Part shown: piece by piece, positions 34,689 to 43,317 of the stretch
Layout: every line of letters begins with the position of its first letter
Position numbering within the stretch: the stretch's first letter is position 1
Assembly: GCA_001508005.1 (NCBI GenBank)
Contig: LGEZ01000002.1
Span: 1 to 64,000, forward strand
DNA: 64,000 bases
Direction of reading: 5' to 3'
DNA from: Clostridia bacterium 41_269
Lineage (GTDB): Bacteria > Bacillota > DTU086
Position numbers and translations under genes: made by a program
Notes under the pieces: model-generated
The model's database searches: none
What the model was told of the DNA's origin: nothing
Seen by the model: the letters and a program-made list of their open reading frames with translations, nothing else

Positions 34689-34991
34689 ATGCTTAAATTG
34701 GATATGTGCACCGTTGAGGGAAGATGCTGTGTCGCTTTAACCGGTGAGCTGGATTTAGAAACAGCAGCACAGTTGAAGAAAGTGGTTGAAAAAGCAGATG
34801 GAGAAATACTTGAAATTGATTTATCTCAGGTTTCTTTTGTGGATTCTACGGGTTTAAAATGTTTATTAGACATTAATAATCTATGGAATCAACGTGGTGG
34901 CAGAATTATTATACTAAACCCCAAACCTGAAGTTGCAGAGGTAATGGAGCTCATAGGTCTTAATAAACTGCTAGATATGAGTAATAAGTAG
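34689..34991 (+). CDS. STAS-domain anti-sigma factor antagonist
   Basis: A 100-residue single STAS domain of the SpoIIAA/RsbV type. The segment IDLSQVSFVDSTGLKCLLD places the phospho-acceptor Ser near residue 57. It should be the substrate of the upstream HATPase kinase and of the downstream PP2C phosphatase. AAGGTGAGG precedes the ATG. A second STAS gene lies two genes downstream. Confidence 0.9.
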   Translation: MLKLDMCTVEGRCCVALTGELDLETAAQLKKVVEKADGEILEIDLSQVSFVDSTGLKCLLDINNLWNQRGGRIIILNPKPEVAEVMELIGLNKLLDMSNK

Positions 34992-35013
34992 GAAAGAAAA
35001 AGCGGGTGAGATA

Positions 35014-35703
35014 ATGTTTAGCTGTAATGGGAAAAGCATAAAGGTTGGGAAATTGGAAGTATGTGGCAGCAGCATACCTGCAGGGAAGGTGGGAGGGGAT
35101 TTTTTTGAATTTATTACCCAAAATGAAAAAGCTGTTTTTGCTGCCATAGGTGATGTAATGGGAAAAGGATTTCGAGCGGCCTATTTAATGGAGACAATAC
35201 GACAACAAATGCTTAGAGAAATGTATCAGTTACTAAGGCCCATAGAAGTGGTTAAGCGGTTAAATAGAATTGGTGGAAATGAGCTAAGACGGCATGGAGC
35301 TTTCGTAACCCTTTTTATAATTTGCTGTGATGCGGAAACTGGATGTATGAAATGCGTTAATGCAGGTCATCATCCTCCTATTCTTTTAACTGGTGGGGAA
35401 GTCAAAGTTTTGAAAAGTCGTGGAGTTGCTTTGGGTTTGTTAGATGATTACGTTGGTTCAGGTGAGGAAGAAATTTATCTTTCTTCTGGAGATGCATTAG
35501 TAATGTATACAGACGGACTTGTGGAGGCCTGTGGCCCCGGGGATGAGAGGTATGGGCTTGAGCGGTTGAAAAAAATAGTTAGTATTCAGCAGAATTTTAG
35601 TGCAGAAAAACTAAGAAATTGCATTTTAGCTGATCTTGAGAAATTTACTTTTGGATATTCCCAAAGGGACGATATTACTCTGGTTGTTGTGAAGGCCCTT
35701 TAG
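35014..35703 (+). CDS. PP2C-type (SpoIIE/RsbU family) serine phosphatase
   Basis: A 229-residue stand-alone phosphatase domain with the metal-binding acids in GKVGGDFFEF (near 26-35), FAAIGDVMGKGFRAAYLM, VMYTDGLVEACG and QRDDITLVVV. It lacks any sensor domain, so its activity may be set by interaction or by expression level. It is expected to dephosphorylate the adjacent STAS proteins, opposing the kinase. GCGGGTGAG precedes the ATG. Confidence 0.9.
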   Translation: MFSCNGKSIKVGKLEVCGSSIPAGKVGGDFFEFITQNEKAVFAAIGDVMGKGFRAAYLMETIRQQMLREMYQLLRPIEVVKRLNRIGGNELRRHGAFVTLFIICCDAETGCMKCVNAGHHPPILLTGGEVKVLKSRGVALGLLDDYVGSGEEEIYLSSGDALVMYTDGLVEACGPGDERYGLERLKKIVSIQQNFSAEKLRNCILADLEKFTFGYSQRDDITLVVVKAL

Positions 35704-35719
35704 AAAGTGAGTGAGTGAT

Positions 35720-36037
35720 ATGGAGATTAGGCTTCAACAAAAAGATGGAGTGGCAATTATAAAAGTTTTAGGAGAATTGGATTACAGCAATGTAGAAGAA
35801 CTGCAATTTGAAATACAGCGCTGTAAAGAAAAAGTAATTGAAATAGATCTTCAAGAACTTCAATTTATGGATTCTTCAGGTTCGGGTATGCTTTTAAATC
35901 AAGCTAGAAAACTTCATGAACAGGGTCGTATATTAAGAATTGTTCGTATTCCTGATCACATAAAAGAAGGCTTAGAAATAATAGGTTTTTTTAAAGTTTT
36001 AGAGGTTTTAGAGAGTAAATCAAATAGCAGGGAGTGA
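35720..36037 (+). CDS. STAS-domain protein (second antagonist)
   Basis: A second STAS protein of about 105 residues with IDLQELQFMDSSGSGMLLNQ; the phosphorylatable Ser follows the Asp near residue 57. It differs from the first STAS protein, so the module has two potential outputs. The start may be ATG 35720 or the in-frame GTG 35711; neither ribosome binding site is strong. It ends overlapping the region where fapA begins, so the two are probably coupled. Confidence 0.88.
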   Translation: MEIRLQQKDGVAIIKVLGELDYSNVEELQFEIQRCKEKVIEIDLQELQFMDSSGSGMLLNQARKLHEQGRILRIVRIPDHIKEGLEIIGFFKVLEVLESKSNSRE

Positions 36038-36042
36038 TTTTA

Positions 36043-37901
36043 GTGGAGACAGTAGGGAACATGGGTGCATATTTTTTCTCATCTACCCAAGATAATGGCA
36101 TTTTATTTAGTAGAAATTCAGTTGGTCCATATGCTTATGTAAAACAGGGTCAGCTTTTTGTCCAACATCCTGCAGAAGGTCCCTATCCTATTGTGGTTCC
36201 TTGCCCTGGAACAAAGCTAATTGTAAATGACAAAGAATGTAAAGAACCTACGCCGGTAACTGTAAATGATAAAGTTCGGATAGAAGTAGCCGAAGATGAA
36301 TGCAGGGAAGGAAGTTGGTCTGTGTTTGTTTCATCAGATGAGATATTTGTAGAGCTGCAGATGCGACCTACTGTTTTGATTCGCAGAGAACTTATGGATC
36401 TTCCCCCTGCGAGGATACTCCATTTGAAAGTTAATGAGCGTGAAGAATATATTCCTCCTTTTACATTAGATGAACTGCTCCAAGAACTATCTCGTTTGGG
36501 GATTAATTATGGAATTGACTGGGAAGCCTGTTCTCGTGCTGCTGCATCTTGTAAAGAAGAGAAAATAATTATTGCACGAGGTGTTCCTGCAAAGCCGGGA
36601 AAAGATGCTAGGGTAGAACTTCGTTTTTCTAACGATTCTAAAATTCCTGTACCTATAGGAAAAGATGAAATAGTAGTAGATTTTCGAGAGCGTTTTATTT
36701 TTACTCCTGTAGAACCTGGTGATGTTTTGGCTGTAAAACATCCAGCAGAGCCGGGTATTCCGGGAACTAGTGTTAAAGGGAATTTGATTATGCCACCTTC
36801 CCCTCGGGACTACTGTCTTACTGCTGGTGAAGGTGCAATTGTTACGCAGGATGGTAAACAGGTTGTTGCTGTTCGTTCTGGACGGCCGGTTGCAGTTTTT
36901 GGGTCCTATATGGTTAAAATAAGTGTACTGCCTGAAATGGTGCATGATAGTGATGTTAATCTAGCCTCAGGAAATATTGTTTTTAAAGGAGATATTTTAA
37001 TTTCGGGAAATGTATTGGAAGGAATGTTAGTGGAAGCAGGAGGAAATGTTAGGATAGGTGGATATGTTTCCCATGCAAAAGTAAGAGCTAATGGTTCTAT
37101 TTGGATTAAGGGTAATGTTTTATCTTCTGTTGTAGTTGCTGGAGGAAATAATGCAATTGCTCAGGAAATACAGCCATACATTAAAACATTAGCATCAGGC
37201 TTACGGGAAATGGTTGCAGCAATAAAGCAGTTGTTGAAACATCCAGCGTTTAAAAAGATGACCTTAAATTTGGTATTGGTCCATTAGTTAAACTGTTAAT
37301 GGAAAGCAGGTTTAGTTGTATTTCCACTGCTACATCTAATTTAAAAATATTGCTTAAAAATCTAAATCTTTGCTTTTTAATCGATATGATAAAAGATTTT
37401 AGAGAATTTGTAGAAACGGTACAGAGAACGTTGGTTTGTTTTCCTTTAACTATACGCAGATTAGAAGAAGTAGAACTGTTGGCTAGAAGAGCTGGTGAAT
37501 GGGAGCAGATTTTTTTGTCACTGCCGACGGGTGAAAGTGATTTAGTTGTATCCAGTGTTCTTAATTCGAATGTTGTTGCTACTGGAGACGTAAAAGTAAT
37601 AGGGAGCGGTTGTTTTAATTCCTGGATTCATGCAGGTAAAGAAGTTGCTATAAACGGTGTTTTTCGTGGTGGTGAAATAAAGGCTGGAGGAAATGTATAT
37701 GTTAAAGAAATGGGCTCTAAGTGTGGGGCTGCAACAAAAATTATAACAATTTCCAAAGCACGAGTTACCGTGGGACATGTTTTTGAGAATTCTACTGTAG
37801 TTATAGGAGGGAAAGCTTATAAATTTGATAGGGAAGATGAAAACATTTGTCTCTATCTTGATAAAAAGGAAAATCTAAATATTACAAGAGCTTCAGTATA
37901 A
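36043..37901 (+). pseudogene. FapA/DUF342 polymer-forming protein, one-base frameshift
   Basis: FapA (DUF342) proteins have an N-terminal domain and a right-handed beta-helix like bactofilins and act in envelope, flagellar or signalling functions that are poorly known. The first frame (GTG 36043 after GGAGTGAT, to 37287) contains RGVPAKPGKDARVEL, VEPGDVLAVKHPAEPGIPGT and helix repeats such as VNLASGNIVFKGDILISGNV. The second (to 37901) continues with DLKFGIGPLVKLLMESRF and more repeats (VVSSVLNSNVVATGDVKVIG, GGEIKAGGNVYVKEMG). Adding one A to the A5 run at 37252-37256 joins them into 619 residues, normal for the family. It is the last gene of the riboswitch operon. Confidence 0.85.
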
Positions 37902-37952
37902 CAGACAGAATTTTTCAATGAGCAGTTATAAATTTTGTAATATTTGATGATT

Positions 37953-37975
37953 CCTCGAATAGATTATATTCGGGG
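37953..37975 (+). other. Hairpin adjoining a ribosome binding site
   Basis: CCTCGAAT (37953-37960) pairs with ATTCGGGG (37968-37975) across a 7-nt loop. The 3' arm runs into the GGGGTGG ribosome binding site of the next gene, so folding could limit its translation. Confidence 0.4.
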
Positions 37976-37982
37976 TGGTTTT

Positions 37983-38771
37983 ATGGACAAAACGTTGGAA
38001 CAGCGTGTCTTATTTCTTGTGGACGAATTTATAAAGACGCTAATTGATTTGTACGAAGCTGATCCAGAAGTGGGAGAAAAGCTGTCCATAAAAGCAGAGG
38101 ATATTTTCATTGAATTAGCAGAAGAAGCGTTGAAGCTGCTTCAGGGTAGAAATGAATATCTTGAGGCAATGCTTAAACAGCTGGTTGCGCAGAAGCTGCC
38201 GTCTGATATGATTATGAAGAGTTTTGAAGGATTTGAAGAAAAAATGCAGAGCCTAATTAGAAAAGGTTTGATTAAGTTTCAAGAGCGCCATTTAGAAAAA
38301 CTGCAGCGAGAATTTGAGAATTTTGAGAGTACTGCTGAAAAAGAAAGGGAAAGTGTTTATATAAACAGTCAAGAAGCTTTTGAATTCACCGAAGAAAAAG
38401 AGAGTGAAGAAGAGTATCATTATTATCCGATTAATGATGAATGTCCTCATGATGTAAAGAATTCCATGGAAGACTTTTTAAGAAAGCTGTTTCCTAAGGA
38501 GGAATTGATAAAAGATTTTAAAATTGGTAATATAATTTTTGAATACTATATTCCTGATTTAGATTTAGCTTTCGAGAAGAGTTCTAAGGTTAGAAAGGGC
38601 TGTAATAATTTCTTAGAAATGTGCTGTTATAAGAATGGCATTCTTCTTTTAAAAATAGATCCTAATAAAGTTGAAAATTTAAAAAGGATGAAAAGAAAAA
38701 TTAAACTGCTGATGGCTCAAAAAAATTTTTTAGATAAAAGGATTTTTGAATTAACAAAAGAATATATTTAA
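37983..38771 (+). CDS. Hypothetical protein, helical and acidic
   Basis: A 262-residue protein I do not recognise. About residues 1-130 are helical with coiled-coil character. Residues 135-170 are strongly acidic (EEKESEEEYHY). The C-terminal 95 residues look like a compact alpha/beta domain (IIFEYYIPDLDLAFEKSSKV), followed by a basic helix. It has no signal or membrane segment. The ATG at 37983 follows GGGGTGG; an in-frame ATG at 37944 lacks a ribosome binding site and lies before the hairpin. It sits between the c-di-GMP operon and the T-box and may be the distal gene of the former. Confidence 0.7.
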   Translation: MDKTLEQRVLFLVDEFIKTLIDLYEADPEVGEKLSIKAEDIFIELAEEALKLLQGRNEYLEAMLKQLVAQKLPSDMIMKSFEGFEEKMQSLIRKGLIKFQERHLEKLQREFENFESTAEKERESVYINSQEAFEFTEEKESEEEYHYYPINDECPHDVKNSMEDFLRKLFPKEELIKDFKIGNIIFEYYIPDLDLAFEKSSKVRKGCNNFLEMCCYKNGILLLKIDPNKVENLKRMKRKIKLLMAQKNFLDKRIFELTKEYI

Positions 38772-38821
38772 AGCCGACATAAATTATTAAGTTATGTTTT
38801 TTTAATTAAGTTAATGAAAAG

Positions 38822-39065
38822 TCAAAAGCTGTGAAGGGGCAAAGCTGTAACTGTTTTTTACAGAGAGCCGTTATATGCTGAGAAACGGTAAAAACAGTTA
38901 CTGCGAGCCACCCTGGAGCTGCTGGTGAATTAAGCCATGCCGGATGACTCCGTTATTAGGTCTTGTTTGAGAGGTGGACTGTCCTTAAATTTAAATATAA
39001 AGGGGCAGTCAACTAGGGTGGTACCGCGAGAAAATTCTCGTCCCTTGGGGCGGGAATTTTTATTT
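38822..39065 (+). promoter_or_regulatory. T-box leader, probable alanine specifier
   Basis: The T-box sequence AGGGTGGTACCGCG is at 39015-39028, followed by a 14-bp terminator stem (39031-39061) and a T run. Stem I shows GTAACTGTTTTT/AAAAACAGTTAC (38847-38858 with 38890-38901), the AGAGAG motif and the distal CCGTT/AACGG hairpin with GCTGAGA. The trinucleotide before the usual ACC is GCC (38907-38909), an alanine codon. The antiterminator bulge TGGT pairs with ACCA, fitting the A73 discriminator of tRNA-Ala and not the G73 of tRNA-Ser. Uncharged tRNA-Ala should allow read-through into alaR-alaT. Confidence 0.9.
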
Positions 39066-39086
39066 TAATAGGCTGGAGGTGCTGCT

Positions 39087-39569
39087 ATGCGTAAAGAGAT
39101 TTTAGAACTATTGGAAACAGACAGCAAACTAACCCCTTATCAAATTGCAACGATGCTTGGAATAGATAAATCTAAAGTTGAAAAAGAAATAGAGGCAATG
39201 GAAGAGGAAGGGATTATTCTTCAATACAGCACGCTGATTAATTGGGAAAAAGCAGGTGTTGAGCAGGTTTCTGCCTTAATAGATGTAAAAGTGACACCCC
39301 AAAGAGGAGTTGGCTTTGATGATATTGCAGAAAGAATATATCGCTTTCCTGAAGTTCGCTCTGTGATGCTTATGTCGGGCAGCTATGATCTTTCAGTAGA
39401 AGTTACTGGAAGAAATATAAAAGAAGTTGCCCAATTTGTATCTCAAAAATTGGCAACTTTGGAGCACGTTCAAAGCACCATGACTCATTTTGTTTTAAAA
39501 AGATATAAACAGCAGGGTGTTATTCTTGAGAATAAAGAAAAAGACCGCCGGCAGGTGATTAGTCCATGA
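39087..39569 (+). CDS. alaR: Lrp/AsnC-family regulator (AlaR-like)
   Basis: A 160-residue feast/famine regulator with an N-terminal winged helix-turn-helix (about residues 1-60, with LTPYQIATMLGIDKSKVEKE) and a C-terminal amino-acid-binding RAM domain (about 65-145, with VMLMSGSYDLSVEVTGRNI). It is followed with a 4-bp overlap by an aminotransferase gene, the same pairing as alaR-alaT (yugG-yugH) in Bacillus. The T-box upstream with a GCC specifier supports an alanine role. The gene name is inferred from context and family. Confidence 0.85.
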   Translation: MRKEILELLETDSKLTPYQIATMLGIDKSKVEKEIEAMEEEGIILQYSTLINWEKAGVEQVSALIDVKVTPQRGVGFDDIAERIYRFPEVRSVMLMSGSYDLSVEVTGRNIKEVAQFVSQKLATLEHVQSTMTHFVLKRYKQQGVILENKEKDRRQVISP

Positions 39570-40774
39570 AGTTAAAAAAGGGTGATAGGATTTCTCCTCT
39601 TGTAAAGAATTTGCCGCCTTCTGGAATTAGAAAATTTTTTGATCTCGTTGCCAACACAAAGGGTGTAATTTCTTTAGGTGTTGGGGAGCCGGATTTTGTT
39701 ACACCCTGGCATATTAGAGAAGCCTGCTTCTATTCTTTGGAACAGGGTTATACAATGTATACATCTAATTGGGGAATGCCGGAACTCAGGAAAGAAATTT
39801 CCAACTTTTTATATAAGCGTTATAACTTGGAATACAATCCCGATAATGAAATCATTGTTACCGTTGGAGCAAGTGAAGCTGTTGATTTAGCCCTTAGAAC
39901 AATTATTACTCCAGGAGATGAAGTATTAATACCAGAACCCAGTTATGTTTCCTATAAACCCTGTGCAGTATTGGCTGGTGCCAAACCTGTTGTTGTGCAA
40001 ACATCTTATAAAGATGAGTTTAAATTGAAAGAAGAAGAATTAAATAAAAAAATAAATTCTAAGACAAAGGCTCTAGTATTATGTTATCCGAATAATCCCA
40101 CTGGGGCTATAATGGAAAAAAAGGATTTAGAAGGAATTGCTAGAACTGCTGTGAAAAATGACTTGATTGTGATTTCTGATGAGATATACAGCGAATTAAC
40201 TTATAATGGTAACCATGTTTCCATTGCTTCTTTTCCTAGAATGAGAGATAGGACCATAGTAATAAATGGCTTTTCAAAGGCTTGGGCAATGACAGGATGG
40301 AGGATAGGCTTTGCTGCAGGGCCGAGGGATATTATTGAGGCAATGGTGAAAATACACCAGTACACCATTTTATGTGCTCCAGTAATGAGCCAAATGGCTG
40401 CACTTGAGGCTTTGAGGAACGGCGGTGAAGAAGTTGAAAAAATGGTGAAGCAGTACAATCAAAGAAGACGTTTTGTGGTTAGCAAACTCAGAGAAATGGG
40501 TCTGGAATGTTTTGAACCAAAAGGGGCGTTTTATGTATTTCCTTCCATAAAGATCACTGGAATGACTTCAGAAAGCTTTGCTGAGGAACTGCTTAAGCAG
40601 GAAAAAGTTGCAGTGGTTCCAGGTACGGCTTTTGGGGAATCAGGAGAAGGGCATATACGCATTTCCTATGCGGCATCGCTTAAAAACCTTACTAAAGCAT
40701 TAGATAGAATGGCATATTTTATAGAAAATTTAACCAAAAATAAAATGGTAATGGATAAAGTGATGGAGAGCTGA
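39566..40774 (+). CDS. alaT: PLP aminotransferase, probable alanine transaminase
   Basis: A 402-residue class I/II aminotransferase of fold type I. Visible motifs are LGVGEPDFVTPWHI (near 37), NPTGAIM, the DEIYSELTYNG aspartate (near 212) and the PLP lysine in INGFSKAWAMTGWRIGFAAGP (near 236). Linkage to an Lrp-type regulator and an alanine-type T-box points to alanine synthesis from pyruvate. Aspartate or other substrates cannot be excluded from sequence alone. Confidence 0.88.
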   Translation: MKLKKGDRISPLVKNLPPSGIRKFFDLVANTKGVISLGVGEPDFVTPWHIREACFYSLEQGYTMYTSNWGMPELRKEISNFLYKRYNLEYNPDNEIIVTVGASEAVDLALRTIITPGDEVLIPEPSYVSYKPCAVLAGAKPVVVQTSYKDEFKLKEEELNKKINSKTKALVLCYPNNPTGAIMEKKDLEGIARTAVKNDLIVISDEIYSELTYNGNHVSIASFPRMRDRTIVINGFSKAWAMTGWRIGFAAGPRDIIEAMVKIHQYTILCAPVMSQMAALEALRNGGEEVEKMVKQYNQRRRFVVSKLREMGLECFEPKGAFYVFPSIKITGMTSESFAEELLKQEKVAVVPGTAFGESGEGHIRISYAASLKNLTKALDRMAYFIENLTKNKMVMDKVMES

Positions 40775-40787
40775 TGCAAATATTTAG

Positions 40788-41615
40788 TTACTGCTCCGCT
40801 GCTATTTTTTTTACAAGAACATTTATTTCTAGAACATAAAGATTGGTCATATGCTCAACTGCATTTTTTACAGCTTCTTTGACTTCTTGTATCAATTTAG
40901 GAATATAATATCCATAATTAACTGATAAAAGAAAACTGATATTTATACCTTCTGCTGTGGTTCTAGTTCGGATCTGGTATATTTTATCTACTCCTTCTAC
41001 GCTGCAGGCAGCAATGGATATAATCTGATTAATTGCTGCGCTTGCAATAAAAAAACTTCCGTAAAAATTAAAGGTAGGTTGCACTATTGTTTGGTCTACC
41101 ATAAAATGTCTTTGTTTTTTACTTTCAGCTCTTCTTTTAAAAATCGTAGGTAAAGGTTCTATTAACAGTCCTGAAAATCGCGGTTTCACCTCTACTGTTG
41201 GGGCGGGAATTACATGCTTACCATGTTTTTGACGGATTCTTCTTGCGGCTTTAATTTCTTCTTCAGTTGCAATTTCATTTATGTATATGATCTCCGAAGG
41301 CTCAGGAAGTTCCAACCTTTGACATATTTTATTGACCATTCTTTTTGAAGTACCTAATATTAAGATTTTTTGGGGGTTAATTTCCCTTATCTTTCTTTTC
41401 ACTTCTTCTGCGTGTTTTTCATCGGTGAAAAATGCTGTTTTCATTGCACCTATTTTTGTTGGCTGCCTTTTGGAAGAAATTCCTGCGATTATGTGATTGT
41501 CTTTAATTAACAGCCCATCATCTATGATCAAGGGTATAGACTTTTCATGGGATACCAGCAGTGCCCGATGGCTTTTTCCACTTCCGGGCGGGCCCACTAA
41601 AGCTATGGTTTTCAT
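40788..41615 (-). CDS. P-loop NTPase fused to Asp23/Gls24 domain
   Basis: A 275-residue two-domain protein. The N-terminal half begins MKTIALVGPPGSGKSHRAL, a Walker A motif at residues 8-15, and continues as a small nucleotide-binding fold. The C-terminal 100 residues match the Asp23 (DUF322/YloU) family: ASAAINQIISIAACSVEGVD, then INISFLLSVNYGYYIPKLIQ and VKNAVEHMTNLYVLEINVLV. Asp23 proteins are envelope-stress associated in Gram-positive bacteria. The fusion suggests nucleotide-gated action at the membrane, but the function is unknown. It is divergent from dnaD. Confidence 0.8.
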   Translation of the reverse strand: MKTIALVGPPGSGKSHRALLVSHEKSIPLIIDDGLLIKDNHIIAGISSKRQPTKIGAMKTAFFTDEKHAEEVKRKIREINPQKILILGTSKRMVNKICQRLELPEPSEIIYINEIATEEEIKAARRIRQKHGKHVIPAPTVEVKPRFSGLLIEPLPTIFKRRAESKKQRHFMVDQTIVQPTFNFYGSFFIASAAINQIISIAACSVEGVDKIYQIRTRTTAEGINISFLLSVNYGYYIPKLIQEVKEAVKNAVEHMTNLYVLEINVLVKKIAAEQ

Positions 41616-41767
41616 ATCTATACCTCCAAAGTATTCGGCTCTTAAATATTATAAACTTTTTGCTCATTTAAAAAAATACTGCAGGAAAATATTCGAAAAT
41701 TGTCCAAATGTGTAATTAAGTAAATAAATAAGACCACAGTAAACATTGCGAAAGGAGCTTGGTTAAA

Positions 41768-42556
41768 ATGCAGCCAAGCAGAAGCAGTTTTTCCACATTA
41801 TTTGCTTTGGAATTAGTGAATGAGGGAGGCATTTGGCTCCCTAAAATTTTAATGCAGAATTATATTAAAATGGGACTTACTGATAAGGAAATGCTTTTGA
41901 TAATACACTTGCTAATATTGAAATCAGACAAAATTGATATGATAAAGCCTGAAGATATTTCCCGTTTCATGGAAATAGATGAACAAGAAGTAGAGTTTTT
42001 AATTGATTCCCTTGCTCAGAAAGGAATAATTGATGTTGATATGGGTGTAGATGCACAAACAGGAAAAAAAATAATGCAGCTTTCATTAGAGGGCCTGTAT
42101 GATAAACTTCTTGAGATATGGGGATGTAATAAGGCTGTTGAGTATGAGAAAAAGAAAAGTGTTGGGCATATTGATATGGAAAAAGAGGATAGCTATTTGG
42201 ATTTGAATAAGAGCTATGAAGGATCAAAAGCTGCCGCGAGATTGTATCGCTGTTTTGAAAAAGAATTTGGAAGGCCCCTTTCACCTATAGAAAGCAGCCA
42301 AATTTTAGAATGGCTTTATGGTGAGGGATATTCAGAGGAGCTAATATTAGAGGCTTTAAAAAGGGCGGTACTTAGAGGGATAATTAATTTTAAATATATT
42401 GATTCCATCTTAAAAGGTTGGGCAAAGAACAATCTAAGGACTTCACGGGAAGTTTCAGCATATGAAGAAAATTTCTCTCAGAGTCAGCAAAAAAAGAATT
42501 TAAATAAAAATGCATCTAAACTCAAAAGAAAGTATGAAGATATCTATATGACCTGA
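41768..42556 (+). CDS. dnaD: DnaD-type replication initiation protein
   Basis: DnaD proteins help load the replicative helicase in Firmicutes. The 262-residue protein has an N-terminal winged-helix DnaD-like domain (about residues 15-105) and a C-terminal DnaD DDBH2 domain (about 155-235) with RCFEKEFGRPLSPIESSQIL and the characteristic YIDSILKGWAKNN. The ATG at 41768 has AAAGGAG 10 nt upstream; a TTG at 41759 is too close. The next gene encodes the partner ATPase, a common pair in Clostridia. Confidence 0.9.
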   Translation: MQPSRSSFSTLFALELVNEGGIWLPKILMQNYIKMGLTDKEMLLIIHLLILKSDKIDMIKPEDISRFMEIDEQEVEFLIDSLAQKGIIDVDMGVDAQTGKKIMQLSLEGLYDKLLEIWGCNKAVEYEKKKSVGHIDMEKEDSYLDLNKSYEGSKAAARLYRCFEKEFGRPLSPIESSQILEWLYGEGYSEELILEALKRAVLRGIINFKYIDSILKGWAKNNLRTSREVSAYEENFSQSQQKKNLNKNASKLKRKYEDIYMT

Positions 42557-42576
42557 AATTCTGGGAGGCGCTTATA

Positions 42577-43305
42577 ATGATAAAGTGCACCAACTGTGAC
42601 GGAAGCGGTATAGTAATCAAGGGAAATGTTGCATATAAATGCAGCTGTACCAAGCAAAGAGTTATAGAGATGAAATATAAAGAATCTCGTCTGCCGGCAA
42701 AACTTCAGCAGCATACCTTTGATAAATTTGAGCTCAGATATTATCCAGAAGATGAATATCCAGATAAAAACAAAGCTGCCACTTATAGGGAAATAGCAAT
42801 TAATACTCTTGAAGCTGCTAAAAATTTTGCTAAAAGAAATTCTGTCAAAGCTGAGGGAAAAGGTCTGTTCTTCTGTGGGAACGTAGGAAGTGGAAAAACT
42901 TTTTTATCCAGTGCCATTGCTAACTATTTATTAAGTAAAGGTCAAAGGGTGCTTTTTTTAGTTGTGCCGGACTTATTGGATGAAATAAAAGCTTCGTATA
43001 ATAAAGAGCCAGAAACTTCGGAAATAGAGCTGCTGCAGCATGCTAGAAATATTCCAGTACTTATTTTGGACGATTTAGGAGCGCATAATTATACAGATTG
43101 GACAAGAAATAAAATCTATTCCATTTTGAATAGCCGCTTAAACAATGAACTACCCACGGTAATAAACAGTAATTTAACCCTCGAAGAAATTGAGGAGCAA
43201 TTAGGAGAGAGGATAACGTCAAGGATTGTGGAGCTCTGTGATATATATAGGCTATTGGTTCCTAAAGATATAAGACATTTAAAAAACTTAGAAAGAAGAG
43301 TATAA
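42577..43305 (+). CDS. dnaC: DnaC/DnaI-like helicase loader ATPase
   Basis: A 242-residue AAA+ ATPase of the DnaC/IstB family. It has an N-terminal zinc knuckle (CTNC, then CSC near residues 4-24), Walker A FFCGNVGSGKTFLSSAIA (near 93), Walker B VLILDDLGAHNYTDW (near 149), sensor region INSNLTLEEI and an Arg-rich motif ERITSRIVEL. It probably loads the replicative helicase together with the DnaD protein encoded upstream. GGGAGG precedes the ATG. An IstB transposase helper is excluded because no IstA or terminal repeats are nearby. Confidence 0.92.
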   Translation: MIKCTNCDGSGIVIKGNVAYKCSCTKQRVIEMKYKESRLPAKLQQHTFDKFELRYYPEDEYPDKNKAATYREIAINTLEAAKNFAKRNSVKAEGKGLFFCGNVGSGKTFLSSAIANYLLSKGQRVLFLVVPDLLDEIKASYNKEPETSEIELLQHARNIPVLILDDLGAHNYTDWTRNKIYSILNSRLNNELPTVINSNLTLEEIEEQLGERITSRIVELCDIYRLLVPKDIRHLKNLERRV

Positions 43306-43317
43306 AGTTTATTTTTT

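Noticed and set aside
38906-38908. AGC (serine) as the T-box specifier
   Set aside because: The spacing to the following ACC favours GCC, and the TGGT bulge pairs with an A73 discriminator, whereas bacterial tRNA-Ser has G73.
42577-43305. IstB-type transposition helper
   Set aside because: The ATPase family is shared, but there is no IstA, no terminal repeats, and the gene is paired with dnaD.
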